A stretch of 64,000 nt of DNA from Desemzia sp045528445 (GCF_045528445.1 NZ_JBGQQU010000006.1:1-64000); one strand, 5' to 3'; shown: positions 16,580-25,752, counted from the first letter of the stretch. A program made the numbers and translations. The notes: generated by a model from the letters alone, not told the origin.

Positions 16580-18280
16580 GTGTTACAAGAATTAGCGATT
16601 AAAAACTTTGCTATTATTCACGATTTGACGTTAAGTTTTGAAAAAGGCATGACAGTTCTGACAGGGGAAACTGGAGCTGGTAAATCCATTATTATTGATG
16701 CTGTCGGATTGATAGCAGGTGGAAGAGGTTCGAGTGAATTTATCCGTCATGGTGCAGAAAAATGTACTTTAGAGGGACAATTTGCAGTAGAAAAGAATCC
16801 GGCAACTCATGCCTTATTGGATAAATATCAAATCGAAATAGAAGAAGAAACAATTGTTGTACAAAGAGACATTCATCGCAATGGTCGTAATGTGTGCCGT
16901 GTGAATGGACATTTGGTAAATATTAGTACTTTGCGCGAAATTGGTGAAAGTTTGATTGATATTCATGGTCAAAGCGAACATCAAGAATTGATGCATGCAG
17001 AAAGACATTTAAATATGTTGGATCAGTTTGGAGATAGTGAATTGATTCAACTGAAAAACGCGTATGAAGCTACTTATAAAGAGTACAAAGAAATAGAAAA
17101 GAGTTTTTTAAACAATCAATCAAGTGAGCAGGAATTGGCTCAACGTGTAGATATGCTTCGTTTTCAAACAAATGAAATCGAAATGGCTGAACTAACTATT
17201 GGTGAAGATACTACACTGGAAGAAGAAAAAAATTTATTGTCTAATTACCAAAAAATCGTTGCATCTCTTAGTTCAGCTTATGAAGCTTTGCAAGGGGAAG
17301 AGTATGGTGGAGTTGATTTGATTGGGAATGCGATGTCAGCTTTAGAGACGATCGAAGATATAGATAGTACTTACAAGCGTATTTCAGAAGCCATTTCAAG
17401 CAGTTATTTCCAACTGCAAGAAGCAGCTAGCGATATTTTAAAAGAACAAGATGATTTGGCGTATGATGAAAATCGCTTAAACGATATTGAAAAACGGCTG
17501 GAAATCATTCACCAGTTAAAGCGGAAATATGGTGAGTCGATAGAGGAAATCTTAGCGCATTATGAAGACGTATCGATCGAACTAGAGAATATCTTAAATA
17601 GAGAAACGCATATTTCGCAATTGATTGAAAAATTAGCAGCGTTAAAACAAACTTTACTGAAGCAAGGAAAAAAATTGTCTCAAAAGAGAAAAGAAACAGC
17701 AGCAAAATTGCAGACGGCTATTCAAGAACAGCTAAAAGAATTGTATATGGATAAAGTACAATTTGAAGCTCATTTTCTGAACTCGGATTCGAAAGAAACC
17801 ATGATCTATGAAACAGGGATAGATCATGTGGAATTCTATATAGCGACTAACTTGGGTGAACCATTAAAACCTTTGGCTCGAGTAGCTTCAGGCGGAGAAC
17901 TATCTCGTGTGATGTTAGCGTTAAAAACAGTCTTTTCGAAATCGCAAGGAATCACGAGTATTATATTTGATGAGGTAGATACGGGTGTAAGTGGACGTGT
18001 GGCTCAAGCAATAGCAAATAAAATCTACCGAGTAGCGATTAACTCTCAAGTACTCTGTATCACGCATCTTCCACAAGTAGCAGCCATGGCAGACAATCAT
18101 TTGTACATTTCAAAAGCTGTTGTGGAGGATCGCACAGAAACAAGTGTCAGCAAATTAAAAGATGCTCAACAAATTAATGAATTAGCTCGTATGTTAGCCG
18201 GAACAGAAATTACTAAGCTAACTATGGAACACGCCAAAGAACTAAAAGAACTCGCGTACAAGGAAAAGAGAGTGAAGTAA
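16580..18280 (+). CDS. recN: DNA repair protein RecN
   Basis: 566 residues from GTG 16580. A TTG at 16565 in the same frame overlaps the ribosome site TGGAGGT, so it is not the start. SMC-like ATPase: Walker A GETGAGKSIIIDAV, central coiled coils (about 150-370), the signature VASGGELSRVMLAL and Walker B SIIFDEVDTGVSGR. RecN is an early responder at double-strand breaks and promotes DNA end association. It is preceded by argR at 31 bases, so the two are likely one transcript. Confidence 0.96.
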   Translation: MLQELAIKNFAIIHDLTLSFEKGMTVLTGETGAGKSIIIDAVGLIAGGRGSSEFIRHGAEKCTLEGQFAVEKNPATHALLDKYQIEIEEETIVVQRDIHRNGRNVCRVNGHLVNISTLREIGESLIDIHGQSEHQELMHAERHLNMLDQFGDSELIQLKNAYEATYKEYKEIEKSFLNNQSSEQELAQRVDMLRFQTNEIEMAELTIGEDTTLEEEKNLLSNYQKIVASLSSAYEALQGEEYGGVDLIGNAMSALETIEDIDSTYKRISEAISSSYFQLQEAASDILKEQDDLAYDENRLNDIEKRLEIIHQLKRKYGESIEEILAHYEDVSIELENILNRETHISQLIEKLAALKQTLLKQGKKLSQKRKETAAKLQTAIQEQLKELYMDKVQFEAHFLNSDSKETMIYETGIDHVEFYIATNLGEPLKPLARVASGGELSRVMLALKTVFSKSQGITSIIFDEVDTGVSGRVAQAIANKIYRVAINSQVLCITHLPQVAAMADNHLYISKAVVEDRTETSVSKLKDAQQINELARMLAGTEITKLTMEHAKELKELAYKEKRVK

Positions 18281-18299
18281 GGCGTTTAGCTTTCCGTAC

Positions 18300-18356
18300 A
18301 AAACAGCCCATACGAAAGTTAGGTGCACTTTACCTAACATTCGTATGGGCTGTTTT
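18300..18356 (+). terminator. Long hairpin after recN
   Basis: AAAACAGCCCATACGAA at 18300-18316 pairs with TTCGTATGGGCTGTTTT at 18340-18356, and GTTAGGT at 18318-18324 pairs with ACCTAAC at 18332-18338, giving a stem of about 24 bp. There is only a short T run, so it may act as terminator, as a repeat, or as both. Confidence 0.65.
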
Positions 18357-18540
18357 GGGAGTGAGAGCTGCCTTACGCAACTCGTCTAAGAGCAGAGAGA
18401 GAAGTACGGCGTTTAGTCCATCGAACATAACAACTCACCTAACAGTTAAGCGTCTTTCCTAACAGTTGGGGGTTATATAACTCGTCTAAGGAATTGAAGT
18501 ATCGGTGTTATCATTCACAATATTTTTCAAATCAAATACT
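18357..18540. repeat. Intergenic stretch with short direct repeats
   Basis: No gene is seen. AACTCGTCTAAG occurs at 18379-18390 and 18479-18490; GGCGTTTAG at 18281-18289 and 18408-18416; CCTAACAGTT at 18438-18447 and 18458-18467, and its core is also in the adjacent hairpin. This looks like remains of a repeated intergenic element. Confidence 0.45.
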
Positions 18541-18581
18541 AAAGAAACGAGCTGAAACAGTTAGTTTCAACTCGCTTTTTT
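18541..18581 (-). terminator. Terminator of the DUF4044 gene
   Basis: CGAGCTGAAAC (18548-18558) pairs with GTTTCAACTCG (18564-18574) with one mismatch; T runs flank it on the minus strand, and on the plus strand too, so it may work both ways. Confidence 0.65.
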
Positions 18582-18584
18582 AGG

Positions 18585-18710
18585 TTAAACAAAATTCATT
18601 AATGTGTAAAGAACGGATAAGAGACCTGAACCTAACATTGCAAATAGAATGATGACAATGAAAAATTTAAGACCTTTTTTTTGTTTTTTTGAATTCTTAT
18701 GATTGTTCAC
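18585..18710 (-). CDS. DUF4044-type small membrane protein
   Basis: 41 residues on the minus strand from GTG 18710. A basic N-terminus (MNNHKNSKKQKKGLKFF) is followed by one hydrophobic segment ending LYTLMNFV. This is the pattern of the DUF4044 family of tiny Firmicutes membrane proteins, whose role is unknown. A weak GTGAGG site lies upstream and a terminator follows. It lies downstream of corA on the same strand, 82 bases away. Too short for ordinary ORF cut-offs. Confidence 0.7.
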   Translation of the reverse strand: MNNHKNSKKQKKGLKFFIVIILFAMLGSGLLSVLYTLMNFV

Positions 18711-18792
18711 GCAGATTTTCCCTCACTTTCATACGTGTTTTGTCTAGTTTACAATATGCAGATCTATTTTTACAAGTTACTTTACAAAATCT

Positions 18793-19755
18793 TTAGAAAT
18801 AATCATTCTTTTTCATCCAATAAGCTGTCACAGCTGCTAGAAGAACCGTTGCAAAAAGGAGGATCCAAAAGCCGAAAGGAGACTGTTCAAAAGGAACAGG
18901 TACGTTCATCCCCCAAAGCGAACCGATGATTGTTGGAATGGTTAAAATAAAGGTTATAGAAGTTAAAAATTTTACAATGATATTTAAGTTATTGGAAATC
19001 ACTGATGAGAAGGTGCTGCTTAACTGATTTAGTAATTTATCCGTTTTAGCAGCCATGACTTCGGCTTGATAGTTTTCTACCATAACGTCACGTAATAAAT
19101 CTTCATCTTTTGCTTTTTTTGTAAAGTTTTCTAACTCTTTCAACCGCGAAATAACAGGATGATTGCTGTTTAAAGCACTGTCTAAGAAAACAAGACTTTT
19201 TTGTAATTCCATCAGGTCAAATAAGTGTTGGGATTTAGAAGATTTCTTTAGTTGTACTTCCAAGTCTTCCGTAGCTTCGTTTATTTCTTTTAAATAAGTA
19301 ATAAATAACGAGGCTATCACCATAGAAACCTTCAAGACAAATTCGAAATTGGTATCGCAATCTCCTATCTTATCTGAATCTGGTTCCATAAAAAGAGTTA
19401 AAAATTCTGGAGTTTCATTCGTCGCAGTAATAAGTGTATCATTTGTTAAAATAATGGACAGAGGACGAGTGATATATTCCGTTAAATTTAATCGGTTTTT
19501 TATTTTTTTGGGATATAAAAGTACAATCAGACTAGGTGTATCGTCGTAACTTGGATCTAATTTTTCGTAACGAGAAACCTCGTCGTTATCAAAAGCTCCA
19601 GTTAAATAATCTATAGGAAAATCATATAGATTCACTAAATTGTTTAACTCAGCCTCATTTGCTCCGGTAACATGGATCCACGTAGAGCGAGTATTATCTG
19701 GATCAGGATTTGGTACCGTATTGCCATTTTCGTCTTGCTTAAAATATTCAATCAT
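18793..19755 (-). CDS. corA: CorA-family divalent cation transporter
   Basis: 320 residues on the minus strand. A large cytoplasmic N-terminal domain is followed by two C-terminal transmembrane helices (about 260-280 and 293-313), with the pore signature GMN at about 282-284 in the context SLWGMNVPVPFE. CorA proteins form pentamers for Mg2+ (sometimes Co2+, Ni2+ or Zn2+) passage. The short loop after GMN (PVPFEQSPFG) differs from the canonical EFMPEL loop, so ion preference is uncertain. Divergent from gnd. Confidence 0.9.
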   Translation of the reverse strand: MIEYFKQDENGNTVPNPDPDNTRSTWIHVTGANEAELNNLVNLYDFPIDYLTGAFDNDEVSRYEKLDPSYDDTPSLIVLLYPKKIKNRLNLTEYITRPLSIILTNDTLITATNETPEFLTLFMEPDSDKIGDCDTNFEFVLKVSMVIASLFITYLKEINEATEDLEVQLKKSSKSQHLFDLMELQKSLVFLDSALNSNHPVISRLKELENFTKKAKDEDLLRDVMVENYQAEVMAAKTDKLLNQLSSTFSSVISNNLNIIVKFLTSITFILTIPTIIGSLWGMNVPVPFEQSPFGFWILLFATVLLAAVTAYWMKKNDYF

Positions 19756-19983
19756 GAGTTCACCGCCGTATTTGACATAATAATGTTGCTTCTTTTCTTC
19801 TATTGTACCCGATATTCGAGGAAAATGGGGATTAATACATGTTTATTAAAGATTTTTAGAAAATCGAATAAATGAAAACGAATAATGTGACTTTAATAAT
19901 TTGTGATTGTCTGCTAAAATTGATAATGAAACGTAAGGCTTCAAAAATAGGACTTTATTTGCTTTGAAGGGAGAATGTAATAC

Positions 19984-21420
19984 ATGAGTAAACAACAAAT
20001 CGGTGTTGTAGGAATGGCCGTAATGGGAAAAAATTTAGCATTGAATATTGAAAGCAGAGGCTATTCTGTTTCAATCTACAATCGTACTACTGCCAAATCA
20101 GAAGCAGTGATCGAGGAAAACCCAGATAAAAAATTGGTACTGACTAAATCAATAGAAGAATTTGTCGATTCTTTAGAAACTCCAAGACGTATCGTTTTAA
20201 TGGTACAAGCTGGAAAAGGGACAGATTTAGTGATCCAATCATTATTACCTCATTTGGACAAAGGGGACGTATTGGTTGATGGAGGAAATACTTTTTTCAA
20301 AGACACTATCCGTCGCAGCGAAGAATTAGCTGAATCTGGAATCAACTTTATCGGAACAGGAGTATCCGGTGGAGAAGAAGGTGCCCTTAAAGGACCAGCA
20401 ATCATGCCAGGTGGTCAAAAAGAAGCTTACGATTTAGTAGCTCCAATTTTGGAACAAATCGCTGCTAAAGCACCAAGTGACGGCGAACCTTGTGTAGCTT
20501 ACATCGGGCCAAACGGAGCAGGACATTATGTAAAAATGGTGCATAACGGAATCGAATACGGAGATATGCAATTAATTGCTGAATCTTACCACTTATTACG
20601 TGAAGTCGTTGGTTTATCTGTTGAAGAAATCGCAGAAGTTTTCAGAGAATGGAACCAAGGCGAATTGGATAGTTTCTTAATCGAAATTACTGCTGATGCG
20701 TTAACGAAAAAAGATCCTGAAACAGGCAAGCCGATGGTCGAAATTATTTTAGATCGTGCTGGAAACAAAGGTACTGGTAAATGGACTTCTCAAAGTGCAT
20801 TGGACTTAGGTGTTCCGCTTCCATTGATTACAGAATCTGTATTCGCTCGTTACATTTCTGCACTGAAGAGTGAACGTGTGGAAGCAAGCAAAGTATTGCC
20901 GAAACCAGCCGCTTATTCATTTGATGGCGATAAAAAAGAATTGGTTGAAAAAATTCGTCAAGCATTGTACTTTAGTAAAATCATGAGCTATGCTCAAGGA
21001 TTTGCACAAATGCGTACAGCAAGTGAAGAATATGATTGGAACTTGCAATACGGGGAAATTGCGAAAATTTTCCGTGCTGGTTGTATCATCCGTGCTCGTT
21101 TCTTGCAAGAAATAACAGATGCATACGATCGTAAACCTGAATTGAAAAACTTGGTACTGGATGAATACTTCATGGACATTACCAAAAATTACCAAGATGC
21201 TGTTCGTGATGTGATCGGAATTGCTGTTAAATCAGGTGTTCCAATCCCTACATTCTCTTCAGCAATTGCTTATTATGATTCCTACCGTAGCGAGAATCTA
21301 CCCGCTAATATTATCCAAGCTCAACGTGATTACTTTGGTGCACACACTTATGAACGTAAAGACAAAGAAGGTACTTTCCACTTTGATTGGTACGGGGATA
21401 AAGGCCAAGAACAACTGTAA
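19984..21420 (+). CDS. gnd: 6-phosphogluconate dehydrogenase, decarboxylating
   Basis: 478 residues. It oxidises 6-phosphogluconate to ribulose 5-phosphate and CO2 in the oxidative pentose phosphate pathway. Seen: Rossmann GVVGMAVMGKNLALNIESRG, the substrate motif GTGVSGGEEGALKGPAIMPG, HNGIEYGDMQLIAES with the catalytic Lys/His region, and a C-terminal substrate-binding tail ending in the family's HFDWYG. A strong GAAGGGAG precedes the ATG. An extended -10 (TGCTAAAAT, 19912-19920) is a possible promoter. In Bacillus-Enterococcus genomes gnd is often next to a response regulator, as here. Confidence 0.96.
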   Translation: MSKQQIGVVGMAVMGKNLALNIESRGYSVSIYNRTTAKSEAVIEENPDKKLVLTKSIEEFVDSLETPRRIVLMVQAGKGTDLVIQSLLPHLDKGDVLVDGGNTFFKDTIRRSEELAESGINFIGTGVSGGEEGALKGPAIMPGGQKEAYDLVAPILEQIAAKAPSDGEPCVAYIGPNGAGHYVKMVHNGIEYGDMQLIAESYHLLREVVGLSVEEIAEVFREWNQGELDSFLIEITADALTKKDPETGKPMVEIILDRAGNKGTGKWTSQSALDLGVPLPLITESVFARYISALKSERVEASKVLPKPAAYSFDGDKKELVEKIRQALYFSKIMSYAQGFAQMRTASEEYDWNLQYGEIAKIFRAGCIIRARFLQEITDAYDRKPELKNLVLDEYFMDITKNYQDAVRDVIGIAVKSGVPIPTFSSAIAYYDSYRSENLPANIIQAQRDYFGAHTYERKDKEGTFHFDWYGDKGQEQL

Positions 21421-21454
21421 CAGTAAAAAACTTTTTATAGCAGAACCTATTAAT

Positions 21455-21497
21455 GTAAAGACAGGATTAGGACAAAAAGTTCTAATCCTGTCTTTAC
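21455..21497 (+). terminator. Hairpin after gnd
   Basis: GTAAAGACAGGATTAG (21455-21470) pairs perfectly with CTAATCCTGTCTTTAC (21482-21497). No T run follows, so it may act as a stabilising hairpin or a weak terminator. Confidence 0.65.
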
Positions 21498-21796
21498 GAG
21501 CGTCTAAATTGACGGGGAAAGAATAGTTGGTCGGTCCATCAGCAGGAAGTCCTTCTCTATGCTCTCTTTAGACAGGCTGTGTCAAATATTTTTTCATTTT
21601 TGGATTAAACAAGAGACTCCATCACCATTCGCTAAATAATTTGAGACTTTGGAAAGTTGTTGTTCTCATTTTATTCTAATTTATGGTAAAATGGTAAAAG
21701 AGAAATGAGAAATTCATTGAGAAGTTTAAATAATCGTGCTATTGTAACAATGGCGTGTCAACGGATATGGATAAAAAAAGGAGCGAAATTACCTCT
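21498..21796 (+). promoter_or_regulatory. Gene-free stretch with probable csrR promoter
   Basis: No gene is seen. An extended -10 TGGTAAAAT (21684-21692) with TTCTCA at 21663-21668 (18 bases apart) is a plausible promoter about 100 bases before the response regulator. A segment at 21551-21582 loosely resembles the inverted form of 18366-18399 near recN. Confidence 0.4.
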
Positions 21797-22489
21797 ATGA
21801 GTAAAGTATTGATTATTGAAGATGAAAAGAATTTAGCTAGATTTGTGGAACTTGAATTGAAACATGAAGGTTACGAAACCGATGTACGTTACGATGGTCG
21901 TAATGGTCTAGAAGCTGCATTAGATGAAAAAGAACATTGGGATGTCATTTTGCTTGATGTTATGTTGCCTGAATTGAATGGGATCGATGTTTGTCGCCGT
22001 ATTCGTCAAGTCAGCAATGTACCTATCATTATGATGACAGCACGTGATTCGGTTATTGACAGAGTTTCTGGATTAGACCACGGAGCAGATGACTACATTG
22101 TAAAACCTTTTGCAATTGAAGAATTATTAGCTCGTTTACGGGCTTTATTGCGTCGTATCGATATTGAAGGCGAACAAAATATGACCAAACAAACTACGGT
22201 CAGCTATCGCGACCTTGTTGTTGAAAAAGAAAATCGTATCGTTCGCAGAGGCGAAGAAGCTATTGAATTGACTAAACGTGAATATGAATTGATTTTAGAA
22301 TTGATGGAAAACGTAAACGTTGTGTTATCAAGAGATGTTTTGCTGAATAAAGTTTGGGGATATGAAACAGAAGTAGAAACAAATGTAGTAGATGTTTACA
22401 TTCGTTATTTGCGGAATAAACTGGATGTTCCAGGACATGAAAGTTATATTCAAACAGTGCGCGGAACAGGCTATGTGATGCGTTCGTGA
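21797..22489 (+). CDS. csrR: OmpR-family response regulator, CsrR/CovR-like
   Basis: 230 residues from ATG 21797; a GTG at 21755 would add 14 residues. The receiver domain has the acidic pocket EDE at 8-10, the phospho-acceptor Asp at 54 in DVILLDVMLP, and Lys in the YIVKPF motif. The C-terminal winged helix carries ELTKREYELILELM and VRGTGYVMR. Sequence and pairing with a 512-residue kinase resemble CsrRS/CovRS of streptococci and enterococci, which control surface and capsule genes under Mg2+ and stress signals. That function is carried over by resemblance only. Confidence 0.85.
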   Translation: MSKVLIIEDEKNLARFVELELKHEGYETDVRYDGRNGLEAALDEKEHWDVILLDVMLPELNGIDVCRRIRQVSNVPIIMMTARDSVIDRVSGLDHGADDYIVKPFAIEELLARLRALLRRIDIEGEQNMTKQTTVSYRDLVVEKENRIVRRGEEAIELTKREYELILELMENVNVVLSRDVLLNKVWGYETEVETNVVDVYIRYLRNKLDVPGHESYIQTVRGTGYVMRS

Positions 22490-24024
22490 GAGACTTCCTT
22501 AATAATAGGAACAAAGAAGCAAAGACATCTAAGCGGATTTCTCTAAAATGGAAATGGTCCATTATCGTAGCAATAGCTATTTTTCTGACGTACATGATAT
22601 TTTCTGTTACCATCTTTTTCAGTTTTAGGCAGATTATGCTGAGTCAAGAAGATGAAAATGTAAAAGATGTTATTACAGGTGTAACGAATCGGCTAAATAT
22701 TGAATCAGATGTATTAACCAAAGCGACGGTCTATCAAGCGCTAAGTCCTACGTACACACCCGCTGCTTCTGAAGTAGATGGGAACTTTGATCAGCGTAAT
22801 CTGTTGATTGGTCCATCAGGAAATTACGAAGACACCCTCTATGCCGAGATGAGTGAAGAAGGTGTCGTTGTACGTATTTATAGTCCTACATCAAGGTTAT
22901 TGTTTGAGTCTAAACCGAGTGATGTTTCGTTCGAACCAAAATCAAAATTAACCGTTAATTTGATTGATATCAATGGCAAAGAAGGAATAGCTGGAATTGC
23001 ACCCATCTATTCCAGCCAAAACGGAATTTTGATTGGGTATTTGCACGTGACAAATGCACTACAAGATTATCATGATATGTCTGATCAAATTATTTCGGCT
23101 GTGTTTTTGATTGGAATATTTGCGTTTCTTTTTAGTGGCGTTACGGGATTCTTATTGGCGAGCAGATTTTTAAAACCTATAAAAACGATGACCAACACTA
23201 TGAACGATATTCGCAAAGATACTCAATCACAATCTCGTATTCCTGTATCGGATACAAATGATGAACTGGCTTATTTATCAACAGTTTTTAACGATATGTT
23301 GGATAAAATGCAGCAGTATATTGAACAACAAAAACAATTTGTAGAGGATGTTTCTCACGAACTGCGGACTCCTGTGGCGGTTATGGAAGGTCATTTGAAA
23401 CTATTGAACCGTTGGGGCAAGGAAGATCCTGAAATATTGGATGAATCCCTTTTAGCCTCCTTGCAAGAGATAGGGAGAATGAAGACACTGGTTCAAGAAA
23501 TGTTGGATTTATCCCGTGCAGAACAAGTGGAGATTCATTACAAAAATGAAAAAACACCGATCAAGCAAGTGGTTCATCAAAATTTCAACAACTTTAAAAT
23601 GATCCATCCTGATTTTGTTTTTAATTTAGATGATGATGTAGACGAAGAAATATACGTTTCCATTTACCGCAATCACTTAGAACAAATTCTCATTATATTA
23701 CTAGACAATGCCGTTAAATATTCGACTGACAGGAATGAAGTGCATATATCTATTGCTTCGGATGATAAGTTCGTTCATGTAGCGATCCAAGATTTCGGAG
23801 AAGGCATGACACCTGAAGATGCGGATAAAATCTTTAATCGTTTTTACCGAGTAGATAAAGCCAGAAGTCGCCATAAAGGCGGAAATGGTTTAGGTTTATC
23901 TATTGCTAAAGAATTATTGTTGGGGTATAAAGGCAATATTTCAGTAGACAGTGTATTAAACCATGGTTCTATTTTTAGAATTACATTACCTATTTATAAA
24001 GAAACAGATAAACTAAACGGATAA
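22486..24024 (+). CDS. csrS: Sensor histidine kinase, CsrS/CovS-like
   Basis: 512 residues starting at GTG within the response regulator stop (four-base overlap). TM1 at about 24-46, an extracellular sensor of about 150 residues, TM2 at about 200-222, a HAMP domain (LASRFLKPIKTMTNTM), the DHp domain with the H-box VEDVSHELRTPVAVMEGH, and the ATPase domain with N-box LDNAVKYS, DFGEGM and NGLGLSIAKELL. It should phosphorylate the preceding regulator. The extracellular signal cannot be read from sequence. Confidence 0.87.
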   Translation: MRDFLNNRNKEAKTSKRISLKWKWSIIVAIAIFLTYMIFSVTIFFSFRQIMLSQEDENVKDVITGVTNRLNIESDVLTKATVYQALSPTYTPAASEVDGNFDQRNLLIGPSGNYEDTLYAEMSEEGVVVRIYSPTSRLLFESKPSDVSFEPKSKLTVNLIDINGKEGIAGIAPIYSSQNGILIGYLHVTNALQDYHDMSDQIISAVFLIGIFAFLFSGVTGFLLASRFLKPIKTMTNTMNDIRKDTQSQSRIPVSDTNDELAYLSTVFNDMLDKMQQYIEQQKQFVEDVSHELRTPVAVMEGHLKLLNRWGKEDPEILDESLLASLQEIGRMKTLVQEMLDLSRAEQVEIHYKNEKTPIKQVVHQNFNNFKMIHPDFVFNLDDDVDEEIYVSIYRNHLEQILIILLDNAVKYSTDRNEVHISIASDDKFVHVAIQDFGEGMTPEDADKIFNRFYRVDKARSRHKGGNGLGLSIAKELLLGYKGNISVDSVLNHGSIFRITLPIYKETDKLNG

Positions 24025-24033
24025 ACTGAATCA

Positions 24034-24080
24034 ATTTGAAAAAAGCATTTGGGTTTTCCAGCCCAAATGCTTTTTCAAAT
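24034..24080 (+). terminator. Terminator of csrRS
   Basis: A stem of about 18 bp around GAAAAAAGCATTTGGG and CCCAAATGCTTTTTC, with T runs in both directions. Confidence 0.85.
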
Positions 24081-24099
24081 GAATCATGCGGCGAAAAAT

Positions 24100-24135
24100 A
24101 AAAAACATCTATCGTACGCAGATAGATGTTTTTTT
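24100..24135 (-). terminator. Terminator of yidC
   Basis: AACATCTATC (24104-24113) pairs with GATAGATGTT (24121-24130); A and T runs on each side allow action on either strand, placed just after the yidC stop. Confidence 0.82.
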
Positions 24136-24145
24136 CTGTGTTGTA

Positions 24146-25066
24146 TTATTTATTTCGTTGTTTTCCAGCATTTCTACCTTGACTGCTATTGCGCTCTCGG
24201 TAAGAGGTCTGTGGAGTAGGTTCTTTTTCTTCTATAATTGTTGGACGTCTTTTTTTCAGTTCAACTTTTGGTTTGTTTTTGAACTCTTCTGCTAATTTAG
24301 CCTTCAATTTAGGTTTGAAAACCATATTTGTGATGAACGATTGTGCCATTGCAAATATTCCACCAGCGATCCAGTATAAAGCTAATCCGGCTGGAGAGGA
24401 GAAGGAAATCATTGTAATCATAATCGGACTCATAAACATCATGGTACGAGATTGTTTCTTTTGCTCAGGCGTCATTCCCATCATGGAAACATAGGCTTGT
24501 CCCAAGTAAATCGCTCCTGCAATAATTGCAAATGGAATATAAGATTCTCCCAGATTCACACCAAGGAAAGTACTGCTGGCAATTTCATTGGACAAATTGA
24601 TCGCTTGATACATTGCTGTAAACACGGGCATTTGGATCAATAAAGGCAGACATCCGATACCACCAAGCATATTGATGTCATTGGCTTTATAAAATGCCAT
24701 CATTTCTTGTTGAATTTCAGATTTTTCTTCATTTGTTTGTGCGTTTTTCAAAGCTGCTTGAATTTCATCCATTTCAGGTTTTACTAAAGCCATTTTTTCT
24801 TGCTGAACCAAAGCTTTTTTTGACTGGCTTAGATTCATTGGTAAGATAATGACTCGCACAATAATGGTGATCGCGATGATCGCTAAACCATAGTTGCCTC
24901 CAAAAAGGTCTGCTAACCGAATAATCAATTGTTGTAAGGGCGTCACCAAGTACTCATAAATAACGCCTGTAGGATTCCCATTTGTGTCGTAACTCATACA
25001 TCCCGAAAGGAAAAGCATCAGCCCAGCGAGTGTTGCTGTTAATTGAACTTTTTTATTCTTTATCAT
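24146..25066 (-). CDS. yidC: Membrane protein insertase YidC/OxaA
   Basis: 306 residues on the minus strand. The N-terminus is a lipoprotein signal (LAGLMLFLSGCMSYD, lipobox Cys), as in Gram-positive YidC proteins. Five hydrophobic segments follow, with the 60 kDa inner-membrane family core (YGLAIIAITIIVRVIILPMN containing the conserved groove Arg, and LPLLIQMPVFTAMYQAI). The basic C-terminal tail (KKRRPTI and GRNAGKQRNK) probably contacts ribosomes. It inserts membrane proteins alone or with SecYEG. The acylphosphatase gene lies upstream at 69 bases. Confidence 0.93.
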   Translation of the reverse strand: MIKNKKVQLTATLAGLMLFLSGCMSYDTNGNPTGVIYEYLVTPLQQLIIRLADLFGGNYGLAIIAITIIVRVIILPMNLSQSKKALVQQEKMALVKPEMDEIQAALKNAQTNEEKSEIQQEMMAFYKANDINMLGGIGCLPLLIQMPVFTAMYQAINLSNEIASSTFLGVNLGESYIPFAIIAGAIYLGQAYVSMMGMTPEQKKQSRTMMFMSPIMITMISFSSPAGLALYWIAGGIFAMAQSFITNMVFKPKLKAKLAEEFKNKPKVELKKRRPTIIEEKEPTPQTSYRERNSSQGRNAGKQRNK

Positions 25067-25135
25067 TTTTCACAATCCTTCGTATAGTTTAAAAGTCAAT
25101 ACTAACGATAACTATACAGGATTCAATAAAGCATT

Positions 25136-25525
25136 TCAATTGCTTATAGAAAATTTAACACGTTCTTCAATAGTTGCATCTTCCTCTATAGTAACGTGTT
25201 CAACGTTAGCACTTGGAGAAGGCGATTTTCTTATAGCTTCAATAAATTCAGCTATTTTGTCTACTTCACCATTGGCTTCAATATAAACTGTTCCGTCATT
25301 TTCATTGCGTACGATTCCAGAAACTCCAATACGATCAGCAACTTGTTTGGTCGTATAACGAAAACCTACTCCTTGCACTAACCCTTCAACAATCATGCGG
25401 ATTTTTCTTGTAGTTGGATCCATGGGCTGATTGATGGGAGAAGTTGTGGAAGAAGAGACCGAAGCTTTATTGCTTTTAGAATCACCCGTCAGTTTACCTT
25501 TTAGTTGTGAGAAAAAACTTTTCAC
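25136..25525 (-). CDS. Acylphosphatase with N-terminal extension
   Basis: 129 residues on the minus strand from GTG 25525, which follows AAGGGGG; an ATG at 25546 lies before that ribosome site. The acylphosphatase fold is in the last 90 residues, with the catalytic Arg in EGLVQGVGFRYTTKQVADR and the conserved Asn in GIVRNENDGTVYIEA. About 35 residues rich in Ser and Lys precede it, longer than the usual small enzyme. It would hydrolyse acyl phosphates such as acetyl or carbamoyl phosphate. Proximity to yidC recurs in related bacteria, but no functional link is known to me. Confidence 0.88.
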   Translation of the reverse strand: MKSFFSQLKGKLTGDSKSNKASVSSSTTSPINQPMDPTTRKIRMIVEGLVQGVGFRYTTKQVADRIGVSGIVRNENDGTVYIEANGEVDKIAEFIEAIRKSPSPSANVEHVTIEEDATIEERVKFSISN

Positions 25526-25695
25526 TATAAAAACCCCCTTATCCATTTAAATTAAAAGAGATGTGAATCATCTCTGTCCGATACGATACATGAAAAATTC
25601 TACCGACTATTAAGCACTTCTATTTTATCGAGTTACACAATCAAGGTCAACTAATAGAGAAGACACTGAAGGAGATAACAAATCGAACTGACGCA

Positions 25696-25724
25696 TTCCT
25701 TAGTATCGAAATTTTGTGTATAAT
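25696..25724 (+). promoter_or_regulatory. Promoter of ftsK
   Basis: A consensus TATAAT at 25719-25724 with TTCCTT at 25696-25701, 17 bases apart. Transcription would start near 25731, which rules out in-frame starts upstream of that and supports ATG 25753. Confidence 0.6.
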
Positions 25725-25752
25725 GAGGAAGAGAGTATGCGAAAGGGGTAAA

